NCBI GenBank assembly: GCA_037179385.1
Contig: CM074187.1
Location: forward strand, 49,324,879-49,388,878
DNA length: 64,000 bases
Direction of reading: 5' to 3'
Source: Holothuria scabra
Lineage: Eukaryota > Echinodermata > Holothuroidea > Aspidochirotida > Holothuriidae
Below are positions 54,854-64,000 of this stretch, piece after piece. Numbering within the stretch: position 1 is the first letter of the stretch; the number at the start of each line of letters is the position of its first letter. The notes under the pieces are model-generated. The model saw only the letters and a list, made by a program, of their open reading frames with translations, was not told where the DNA came from and ran no database searches. The translations under genes were made by a program, and so were the position numbers.

Positions 54854-56678
54854 ACATCTTCAGGCATGACAAACATTAAATAAAAGCAGACTGCAGATCT
54901 CCCTGAATGAAACTTTGCATGTGACGGGAAATTTTAGCAGATTATTCCAACCACAAAGGAACAAGTAGCCGCTCACCTTTGCTGCAAATGTGGTGAACTA
55001 TTTGTGTTGTGTGGTTTGACAATGAAACTATAGTGAGGAGTTACTGTGTATACTTTCCGGAAGCAAACCGAATGGTTGCATAGCAAAAAATGATCATTTG
55101 GAGAGGCAGGAAGAAGACGGACTCCCCGATTTTGTTTGTTTTACGTCGCTATGTTTGGTGGATTTAATGTGATTCTGCCGAAAGGTTAACAAACAGTAGA
55201 GTGAAAAGGTTTGGTGGTGTTTAAGGAATTGAAAGTAGCAGAAGTCACTTTTCTTTAAAGTCAATGTATTATGTATTTTTCAATTTCTTTAATGCTTCAC
55301 TTTTATATTTGTATATCTCAGACTTTTAAGCACAGCTCACCAGAAAATATTGATTTTGTATAGTATGCTGTTGGTTGGCTGTTTGTTGTAGATGAACACC
55401 TTAAAGGGCAAGAGCAGTCAACCCAGCTTAAAGTCATATAGTAGATTGTAATGTTTCATGATTAGCTATTGAGAGTCATGTGACAACAATTTTTCTCTTC
55501 AAATGTGAAATTTACTAGAAGTAACTGCTCGTTTTACCTTGAATAATTATGCAAAATTGAAGTTATAAAATAGGATGAAAGATACTTTGAAGAGAAATAA
55601 GAGGAAAATGGTGATGTTTAGCTGTTACTTCAAAATAAGTTTTGGGGTGGCTGCTCTTGACCTTTAACTCCTAACCTTCTGGTTAAATCCATTGAGAGGT
55701 TTTGCATGTGCAAAATCAAATTTACAGTTGCCAACCAGATTCTGGAAGACAAACAATTACATGCCGTGGCTGGATTATGTACTAAAGCATGTGGTGTGTG
55801 GTGCAGTGTCCTGCAGGACAACTGTAGCGTCCACTGAATTTGACCTTTTGTGCAAGCACCCTGTATGTCTGCTATACACCAAGGCTTTGCCTGTATGCTG
55901 TCTTTGTTTAGTAATTACTTAAATTCATGACAGGGGAGATTTTTTCTGTTCATTTCTTATTTCCATGCTTTTCTGCACAAGCCTTCCTGATTTGTGTACA
56001 AGAGGTCTGCCAGTTATGAGCATGCCCAGCAGTAAGTGGACCCCTGGTACACAATTGTGAAATTAGTGCATTATGTATAATGGACAAATGGCCATTAAAA
56101 TGATGGGGGAGAAACAGTGTGAGGAGTGTTAAGAATTCTTATGGCAACATCCCTGTATGACAATTTTAGGGTGTGTTGCCAAATGACCAGGGAAAGTAGT
56201 TACTTTGTGAGGTACGTTTTCGTTTTTTTATAGAGACCAAACGGCAACAGAAAGTACAAATTTACATTTTGTTATTTCTAGATATTGCTGCATCCTAGAG
56301 AAAAGTTACAATACTACAGTAAGAGGTGGAACAAGTGTTTTAATGACAAATTTGTAAATTTGCATCCATACAAATTTCATGTAGCTTGCCATTTGTGTTA
56401 TGTCACCAGATGTGTGATAATAGTATGATAAAGCTATTCTTTCAAAAGACGTGTTCCCAATTTTTATCTCGATAATTTAGACACCGTGTCAAAACTGTAG
56501 GCTCTAGCAACCCAGCCAGTTTGTGTGAGCTGCAACTTGGTTTTGTTACTGCACACATCAAAATAGTGACCAGCTGCTGAATCCTGCTGTGCAGTGTGTG
56601 TGGCAACAAAGCATAGCTTAGGTAGTTGCAGCTTAGCAAAGGCAACTCCAGCCTACCATTTTGACATGGTGCATTTTT
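54854..56678 (+). other. RHEB: RHEB 3' flank / probable 3'UTR
   Basis: AATAAA occurs at 54879-54884, only 26 bases after the stop, which is unusually close for a sole polyadenylation site. The real 3' end may be further on. The region holds a family 1 MITE (55405-55663) and no other gene. Confidence 0.55.
55405..55663 (+). mobile_element. TTAA-type MITE family 1, intact edges
   Basis: Exact TTAA at 55401-55404 and 55664-55667. Ends AGGGCAAGAGCAGTCAACCC and, inverted, AGGTCAAGAGCAGCCACCCC. Core 'GTTTCATGATTAGCTATTGAGAGTCATGTGACAA'-type sequence. The best reference copy of the family. Confidence 0.85.
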
Positions 56679-56722
56679 GATTCCTTGCCGTAGGCAGGCA
56701 AGGAATCTATGCGATGGTGATG

Positions 56723-56770
<48 letters not shown>
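56723..56770 (+). repeat. (GT)n microsatellite
   Basis: About 24 dinucleotides, uninterrupted, between the 5' hairpin and the satellite of the Helentron-like element. The same position is GT-rich in both shorter copies. Confidence 0.95.
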
Positions 56771-56774
<4 letters not shown>

Positions 56775-56779
56775 ATGTG

Positions 56780-59690
56780 ACGCTTTGGCTTGTAAACACG
56801 ATATCTCAAGAAGGGTAAGTCCGAGGGACCTCATACTTGGCATGTGGATTGCCCATATTGAGTAGATGATCCCTATTGTTTTTGGTGGACGTCAAAGGTC
56901 ACTTGGGGTCACGAGAGGTCAAAAGGTCAAAATCTTGTAAACACGATATCTCGAGAACGGTACATGTGACTATGCTTATATTTGGTGTGTGGGTTGGTCA
57001 TATTGAGTAGATGATCCCTATCGATTTTCTTGGAGGTCAAAGGTCATTTGGGGTCACGAGAGGTCAATAGGTAAATTCCTTAGAAATTGCTTGTAAACAC
57101 GGTATCTCAAGAAGGGTAAGTGTGACTAATCTCATATTTGGTGTGTGCATTGGCCATATTGAGTAGATGATCCCTATTGTTTTTGGTGTAGATCAAAGGT
57201 CATTTCGGGTCACTAGAGGTCAAAAGGTCAAAACTTCGTAAACACGATATCTCGAGAACGGTACATGTGACTATGCTCATATTTGGTGTGTGGATTGGTC
57301 ATATTGAGTAGATGATTACTATTGATTTTTGTGGAGGTCAAAGGTCATTTGGGGTCACGAGAGGTCAATAGGTAAATTCCTTAGAAATTGCTTGTAAACA
57401 CGGTATCTCAAGAAGGGTACGTGTGACTAATCTCATATTTGGTGTGTGCATTGGCCATATTGAGTAGATGATCCCTATTGTTTTTGGTGGAGATCAAAGG
57501 TCATTTGGGGTCACGAGAGGTCGAAAGGTCAAAACTTCGTAAACACGATATCTCGAGAACGGTACATGTGACTATGCTCATATTTGGTGTGTGGGTTGGT
57601 CATATTGAGTAGATGATCTCTATTGTTTTTGGTGGAGGTCAAAAGGTCATTTGGGGTCATGAGAGGTCAAAAGGTCAAAACTTCGTAAACACGATATCTG
57701 GAGAACGGTACATGTGACTATACTCATATTTGGTGTGTAGGTTGGTCATATCGAGTAGATGATCCATATTGTTTTTGGTGGAGGTCAAAGGTCATTTGGG
57801 GTCACGAGAGGTCAAAACTTCATAAACATGATATCTCGAGAATGCTACATGTGACTATGCTCATATTTGGTGTGTGGGTTGGTCATATTAAGTAGATGAT
57901 CCCTGTCGATTTTCGTGGAGGTCAATGGTCATTTGGGGTCACGAGAGGTCAAAAGGTCAAAACTTCGTAAACACGGTATCTCAAGAATGGTACATGTGAC
58001 TATGCTCATATTTGGTGTGTGGGTTGGTCATATTGAGTAGATAATCCCTATTGATTTTCGTGGAGGTCAAAGGTCATTTGGGGTCACGAGGGGTCAATAG
58101 GTAAATTTCTTAAAAATTGCTTTTAAACACGGTATCTCAAGAAGAGTAAGTGTGACTAATCTCATATTTGGTGTGTGCATTGGCCATATTAAGTAGAGGA
58201 TCCCTACTGCTTTTGGTGGAGATCAAAGGTCATTTGGGGTCACGAGAGGTCAAAAGGTCAAAACTTCGTAAACACGATATCTCGAGAACGGTACATGTGA
58301 CTATACTCATATTTGGCGAGTGTGTTGGCCATATTGAGTAGATGATCCCTATTGTTTTTGGTGGAGGTCAAAAGGTCATTTGGGGTCATGAGAGGTCGAA
58401 AGGTCAAAACTTCGTAAACACGATATCTCGAGAACGGTACATGTGACTATGCTCATATTTGGTGTGTCGGTTGGTCATATCGAGTAGATGATCCATATTG
58501 TTTTTGGTGGAGGTCAAAGGTCATTTGGGGTCACGAGAGGTCAAAACTTCATAAACATGATATCTCGAGAATGCTACATGTGACTATGCTCATATTTGGT
58601 GTGTGGGTTGGTCATATTAAGTAGATGATCCCTGTCGATTTTCGTGGAGGTCAATGGTCATTTGCGGTCACGAGAGGTCAAAAGGTCAAAACTTCGTAAA
58701 CACGATATCTCGAGAACGGTACATGTGACTATACTCATATTTGGCGAGTGTGTTGGCCATATTGAGTAGATGATCCCTATTGTTTTTGGTGGAGGTCAAA
58801 AGGTCATTTGGGGTCATGAGAGGTCGAAAGGTCAAAACTTCGTAAACACGATATCTCGAGAACGGTACATGTGACTATGCTCATATTTGGTGTGTCGGTT
58901 GGTCATATCGAGTAGATGATCCATATTGTTTTTGGTGGAGGTCAAAGGTCATTTGGGGTCACGAGAGGTCAAAACTTCATAAACATGATATCTCGAGAAT
59001 GCTACATGTGACTATGCTCATATTTGGTGTGTGGGTTGGTCATATTAAGTAGATGATCCCTGTCGATTTTCGTGGAGGTCAATGGTCATTTGGGGTCACG
59101 AGAGGTCAAAAGGTCAAAACTTCGTAAACACGGTATCTCAAGAATGGTACATGTGACTATGCTCATATTTGGTGTGTGGGTTGGTCATATTGAGTAGATA
59201 ATCCCTATTGATTTTCGTGGAGGTCAAAGGTCATTTGGGGTCACGAGGGGTCAATAGGTAAATTTCTTAAAAATTGCTTTTAAACACGGTATCTCAAGAA
59301 GAGTAAGTGTGACTAATCTCATATTTGGTGTGTGCATTGGCCATATTAAGTAGAGGATCCCTACTGCTTTTGGTGGAGATCAAAGGTCATTTGGGGTCAT
59401 GAGAGGTCAAAAGGTCAAAACTTCGTAAACACGATATCTCGAGAACGGTACATGTGACTATACTCATATTTGGCGAGTGTGTTGGCCATATTGAGTAGAT
59501 GATCCCTATTGTTTTTGGTGGAGGTCAAAAGGTCATTTGGGGTCATGAGAGGTCAAAAGGTCAAAACTTCGTAAACACGATATCTCAAGAACGGTACATG
59601 TGACTGTGCTCATATTTAGTGTGGATTGGTCATATTGAGTAGATGATCCCTATTGATTTTCTGAAAGGTCAAAGTTCATTTGGAGTCAGC
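56780..59690 (+). repeat. tandem satellite core with nested higher-order repeats
   Basis: Each unit reads 'GTAAACACGATATCTCGAGAA', 'GGTACATGTGACTATGCTCAT', 'TTGGTGTGTGGGTTGGTCAT', 'GAGTAGATGATCCCTATTG', 'GTGGAGGTCAAAGGTCATTTG' and 'GGGTCACGAGAGGTCAAAAGG'. Twenty 'AGTAGA(T/G)(G/A)AT' marks can be counted. Five-unit variant blocks recur in the same order (marks near 57750-58332 and 58908-59491), with a three-unit version between (58479-58761). This shows recent duplications inside the array by unequal exchange or rolling-circle copying. Confidence 0.9.
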
Positions 59691-61140
59691 ATGTTCAAAG
59701 CCTGACAAGCTTTCCTGCACAGTCTTTCAAGAAATGTCACTTGTAGGGTCCTGTAACTTGTCCTGTAGATGGCACATAGTGAATACATGGTCCCAGAAGT
59801 TTTTGGTGGAGGTCAAATGTCATTTGGGTTCACAACGGGCAAGGGGGATCTCAATGTAGGAAAATTGGATGCCTTGCATGTGTACTTTGTGGGCACATTA
59901 TGGAGCCCTGTTAATTGAAAAACATTGCCAAGCAATGTCAATGTGAAAAAAGGCCTTACATTTCAGCGGCAAGGAATCACTAAGCCTTTTGGCTTTCTGG
60001 TTTGAGGATACTTAGTAATGTAGGAAATCCAGTGAAAAAGTATAAATTGCAAATCTTCCAAGAATTTTTTCAATTAAACAACCTTGCTCTCATTATCAGT
60101 GCTCATTACTGCCAATTTGGGGAGGACTGAAATGTATATGCCTGTTTAGATCATAGAATTTGCTTGTTTCAAATCCAACTTTTGGGAGGTACTGCAGAGA
60201 CGATGTTCTAGGAAGCTTTTGTGAATGTATTGTTTGAAATGTCTCTTTCTCCAAAAGAGATAACTTGTTGTTGGTGTAGTTTTCAGAATTCCTTAGATAA
60301 AGATGAGGACAATTGTTGAGTAATTTCTTTAAATTCTAACCAAACAAAGTCATTGAAGATATCCAGATTTCATCTTGTGCACTGTATTGTGGAATAGAGT
60401 CAGAGCATAGGTTGGTCTTTTTTCCAAGCATATTGCACACAAGCTCTTAATTAATAGCTTCTTTAAATATAGTTGATTTTTGCAGCATTGAAATGAAAAT
60501 TTCAAATAAGGATGGCACCCTTTACAAATATTAACCATGTAAAACGGAATTGGACGGCATTCAGAGTAAATTCCTGATATGAGTTAGAATCTGCAAAGTC
60601 TTCTCAATAATTTCATCCTTGTCAAAACTTCACTCCTTCTGTGATAAGATCTGCAATCATTGCTATTCCATAATGTTTCCTCTCTCATTCAGTGTTATGG
60701 AACATGGTTACTGGTAGTATTGATTAAAAGTTTCTTGAGACAGAGGAAGGGAGCATACTTCAGAAGTTACAAAAACTTAGCATGTTTTTGATGGAATGCA
60801 ATTCTGATTGGCATTCAAATTGAGTAGAGGATGATGTCACAAAGGAAACTTTGCAAAGGCCAGATTTGAGGCTAGAAAATGACAGCTTTGTTCATGATCT
60901 AGATTTGTGGAAAAGCCTTTTGTTGAGGTGGGCATTAAATATCTTGACTTCCATTGAACCAATTTTCATAGAAATATCTAGAAGAAAGTTACAGCTGAAG
61001 GTTTCTGGGATTGCATGCTTGTAGTAAGTATGTATTTCATGTTTTGTTAATTGCAGAGGTTATGAAGGGCTTGTGCTCTGTAATGTATATATGGAAAAAG
61101 ATTTAATTGGCTTGTCTTTGTAAGGGAAGGTGGAAAAGTC

Positions 61141-61330
61141 ATTGAATGATTATTTAAGGACAATCACTCATAACATGAAACTTCATTGTAGGTGGGGATT
61201 ACCAAAGTTTTTAAAGTGGTTCTGCACTTTGATTGATTGAATGATTATTTAAGGACAATCACTCATAACATGAAACTTCATTGTAGGTGGGGATTACCAA
61301 AGTTTTTAAAGTGGTTCTGCACTTTGATTG
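61141..61330 (+). repeat. perfect 95-bp tandem duplication
   Basis: Two identical adjacent units (61141-61235, 61236-61330), each starting ATTGAATGATTATTTAAGG and ending TCTGCACTTTGATTG. I find no mismatch by eye, so the event is recent or is an assembly artefact. Confidence 0.9.
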
Positions 61331-61560
61331 ACATCAGATTCGAAAGATGAATCATAGCTCATATTGCACAGCATGCACAGGAAGTGTTTTGATTCACATT
61401 GGAGGGGTATTCTGTGCTCACCAGGGTCTATGCCCTTGAGCAATATCTATGATTGTGTCTGTACCAAAGACTAGTTCTTGAGAGCTGTGGAAGGGGCTAG
61501 AATTAAATAGGATGGAAGAATTGAAAGTCTTTGGTGAGGGGATTTTGCCTTGAAGTCATG
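61300..61560 (-). mobile_element. TTAA-type MITE family 2, worn
   Basis: 'TTTTTAAAGTGGTTCTGCACTTTGATTGACA', 'GCTCATATTGCACAGCATG', 'GTGTTTTGATTCACATTGG' and 'GATTGTGTCTGTACC' fit the family in minus sense. Its left end is shared with the 95-bp duplication. Confidence 0.5.
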
Positions 61561-62309
61561 TCTAGCTCTCAGGCTTCTAGCTACCTTAAAATTATTTAAC
61601 TTGGCATTTGAATTATGCAGTATTAAGTCTTGGTTTTTGAATCTAAGTTATAAAGAAGCATTTCTTGGTTAAAATAACTTAGGATTCTAGTAAGATTTAC
61701 AGCTCTATATATTATTTGCAGTATTAATGAGTGGTGGACTTAAACACTGGGATTCAAATATAAAGGCAATGGGAGCAAATATTTGAAGAATTACTCGAAG
61801 GGAAACAGTCTTGGACTCGTGGGAGTTTATCTTTCAATAAATTTTAAGTAAAAGTTTGTACTAGACCAATATGTCTGCAATCATTCTACATGAAAGCTGG
61901 AAATTAAGGATGGGATATTAAAATTGAAAGGTGATTTAATGCAGAACTGTTATGATAGCAATGTTTGTCCTTGAAGGCCAAGTTTGTAAAGCCAAAATGT
62001 AAAAATGTTTAAAATACTTTCATGAAATACCAAAAATATGTAAAGCTCAGGGAAATTCTACCCTGCCATCATTACTGAATCAAGAATAAGTTAGTGGAGC
62101 AAGTTAAATATTGCATGGAGGAGGATTTAGTGTTTATAAACTGAAGGAATGGGTCATGTAGATTTGGACATTCCTTTTACCTTAATGGGAAGAGTCCCCA
62201 AATACTTTCATCATGGTAACCTGCATTTTGAACTAAATGTGTCCTGATCATCAGAAGTTGGGGTGGTATCCCAAATGCCAAGAGAAGTCCATTGATTCTG
62301 TCCAAAAGA

Positions 62310-62495
62310 GGCTTTGCAAGTATGTCATGGAGCCATGCTGGAGGATAATCATGCCAAATTCACCTGGTTTTGTGCTGAATGCACTGCACAGTGCGCACTC
62401 TGGTATGTGAGGTGTGTACACATTCATCGAGCAAGTGCTTCGAGTGCGGTCTACTACGTAGTTACATGTACTACAACATGGCCACTAAGGAGTAT
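62310..62495 (+). repeat. dispersed repeat, copy 2 (partner at 1975-2155)
   Basis: Inverted relative to copy 1, with the shared blocks described there ('GAATGCACTGCACAGTG', 'TGTGTACACATTC', 'TACGTAGTTACATGTACTAC'). No recognisable protein. Confidence 0.55.
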
Positions 62496-63464
62496 TATGA
62501 CATCATATAAAAAAGCTTTATATATTAATTAAACAAAACTAATACAACAGTATTTCATACCAGGCTAACACATGATCCACAAAGTTGAAGTCATTGTGCT
62601 GTAATGAAGAACACATTGACAGCAGTGTGGTAAACAATATACTATTGCAGTGTTAAGGTTAATCATTGCTGTATGAACCCATTCATATTTTTCCTTTTCC
62701 AAGGGCTCTATTTTAGTAAAACTTGATTAGATATTCTCCGTTGTAGGAGAAGAAGTGTAATCCTATGTAGTTTGTGTGAAATACAGGTTCACATATACCT
62801 GTGTGGTTGTGTTAAATGGCTGAACAATGTTGATATCATTTCCTTTTGGGGGGTGTATTCCATTTTAGTTTGACTTCAGTCTGAAATAAACGTAGACAGC
62901 AGAATGGTCAAAGAAAATGTCTAAGTGTGGGAAGTAACTTGGCCAATGATTTAGCACATTCATGATGGGTCATTTTCATAGGGAAACAGGAACAAGGTAA
63001 ATATTTGCTGTCAAAGTTTAAAATCGTTTTGAAAAAAATGATTAAGAGTTACCTATTTCTTTGCATGATCACCTTGTTGTTAAGTAGTCTCAGTTAGGAG
63101 AGGGATTCATGTGGGAGGGGGTCAGTCAGCAGGATTAAAAGACATTAGAATACTGTCACTGCTAACCTTAGTACATGGTAGTAGACATAGCTGTGCACAA
63201 CACATACATTGAAATGAACTGGAATGTACACTTCTTCGACCAGTTTTCTAAGCCCATTAATTTGTTGTCCTGGTTAACTAATAATGTAGCTGGAAGATGT
63301 AGGTTTTAAGTGATTACTGTTGCCATACTGTGGGAGTTTCTTTCAGCTTCACTTGAGGCAATTATTTCCAAATGTTTGTCTCCACTGTTTTTTCTGTGGA
63401 ATTGAAAGAAAAGGGTCACTGGTTCATCCCTTAAAGCTTCAAGATGCTACCAAAAACTGACTTG

Positions 63465-63520
63465 TGGGTAAGGTCAGATGGGAGTTTTATGGCCCAGTTT
63501 CCAACCAACAAGTCCAGTAT
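63465..63520 (-). repeat. SINE tail fragment
   Basis: AGGTCAGATGGGAGTTTTATGG and CCCAGTTTCCAACCAACAAGTCCAG are the 3' end of the SINE family; the rest is missing. Confidence 0.6.
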
Positions 63521-64000
63521 ACTATGTAACAGGCTGTCATCACGTTAAAGTTTTGTTTTCTATCATTATGTGAAGTCAATAGTACAACCAACCATTAACA
63601 GTAAGATGTGCATTTGAATATTTCAAAATTATTACTTACTAGCACATAATATTACCATGTGGGAATGTCATTTGAAACAGTGTAAAAAATGATAGTGATG
63701 AAGTGCACAACCACAAGTCTTCTACCATGAAGAGGGTATGTAAATGTAGAGGTATTACCAAAGGTAGAAGAAAATTAGCAGTTTGAGGTATCTGATTTAA
63801 GCATTGTTGATCTCTCTTATGTGTATGACATGCCATTGTTTACCTTTTTCCTTTAAAGATGGACACTTTATCAGCTAGAGAATATTTTCGGTTGGAGAAA
63901 AGTAAAATTGTAAATCAATGACGACTGCTCCTTTATTGATATTAAATTAAAATGGTGCAGCTGAGTAGCTCACATTAAGCAGTATGCACAGAAAGCAACT

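Larger units (their letters stand above)
56679..59995 (+). mobile_element. Helentron/pearl-like element carrying a 20-unit ~147-bp satellite
   Basis: It opens with the hairpin GATTCCTTGCC/GGCAAGGAATC (56679-56707), then a (GT)n tract (56723-56770), then about 20 units of 137-156 bp (56780-59690). A non-repeated tail leads to GGCAAGGAATC (59968-59978), which is inverted relative to the first arm, and the small hairpin AAGCC-TTTT-GGCTT (59982-59995). This order (5' inverted repeat, microsatellite, tandem core, 3' hairpin) matches non-autonomous Helentrons and the 'pearl' elements of bivalves. The class is inferred. No Rep/helicase is present. Two shorter copies lie at 10370-10735 and 30496-30925. 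Confidence 0.8.
60001..64000. other. 3' region without a recognised gene
   Basis: Besides the duplication at 61141-61330, a MITE piece, a dispersed repeat and a SINE tail, nothing is recognised. Open frames are short and without motifs. Confidence 0.5.

Noticed and set aside
54879..54884. AATAAA as the definite RHEB polyadenylation signal
   Set aside because: It is only 26 bases past the stop; such hexamers are frequent in AT-rich DNA, and no cleavage context could be confirmed.
56442..56865. Open frames of 133 and 62 codons across the (GT)n tract
   Set aside because: They consist mainly of Thr-His or Val-Cys dipeptide runs encoded by the microsatellite.
56780..59690. CRISPR array
   Set aside because: The units are contiguous ~147-bp satellite copies without unique spacers, in an animal genome.

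Overview
The window is nuclear DNA of a multicellular animal. It is AT-rich, has GT-AG spliced genes with long introns, and is dense in decayed transposons. The repeat types (tRNA-derived SINEs, TTAA-flanked MITEs, hAT-type elements, a CR1/L2-like LINE end, a BEL/Pao remnant, a satellite-bearing Helentron/pearl-like element) fit a marine invertebrate, perhaps an echinoderm or another invertebrate deuterostome. That placement is an inference. No bacterial-type operon, CRISPR array or rRNA gene is visible.

Two protein-coding genes can be rebuilt exon by exon, and they lie head to head. On the minus strand, positions 13576 to 3493 hold a FASTK-domain (FASTKD) family mitochondrial RNA-binding protein: five coding exons, 666 residues, C-terminal RAP domain. 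On the plus strand, positions 22444 to 54853 hold RHEB, the small GTPase that activates mTORC1: seven coding exons, 182 residues, all G motifs present and a C-terminal CSIL prenylation box. The coding starts are 8.9 kb apart, so both promoters should lie in 13.6-22.4 kb. That interval is full of mobile DNA, including a ~950 bp fold-back element (19096-20047) and a TIR element (20548-21203) carrying a telomere-like minisatellite and a tRNA-like sequence.

Region by region: 0.3-1.35 kb, BEL/Pao integrase remnant. 3.5-13.6 kb, FASTKD gene with SINEs and MITEs in its introns. 13.6-22.4 kb, divergent intergenic region with a LINE fragment and several TIR elements. 22.5-36.5 kb, RHEB intron 1, which holds a frameshifted THAP zinc-finger sequence facing an acidic first exon resembling P2X7-C-like proteins. 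36.6-44.1 kb, RHEB intron 2, with a 1.6 kb hAT-type element (exact 8-bp target duplication) nested in a ~4.4 kb element. 44.3-54.8 kb, remaining RHEB exons separated by MITEs, a 374 bp element with an exact 8-bp target duplication, and a complete SINE. 56.7-60.0 kb, a 20-unit satellite of ~147 bp with nested higher-order repeats, bounded by short inverted repeats; its units are packed with AGGTCA nuclear-receptor half-sites. 60-64 kb, no gene recognised; it holds a perfect 95-bp tandem duplication.

The two genes have no known joint pathway: one acts on mitochondrial transcripts and the other on lysosomal growth signalling. Any co-regulation would come only from the shared upstream region and is inference.
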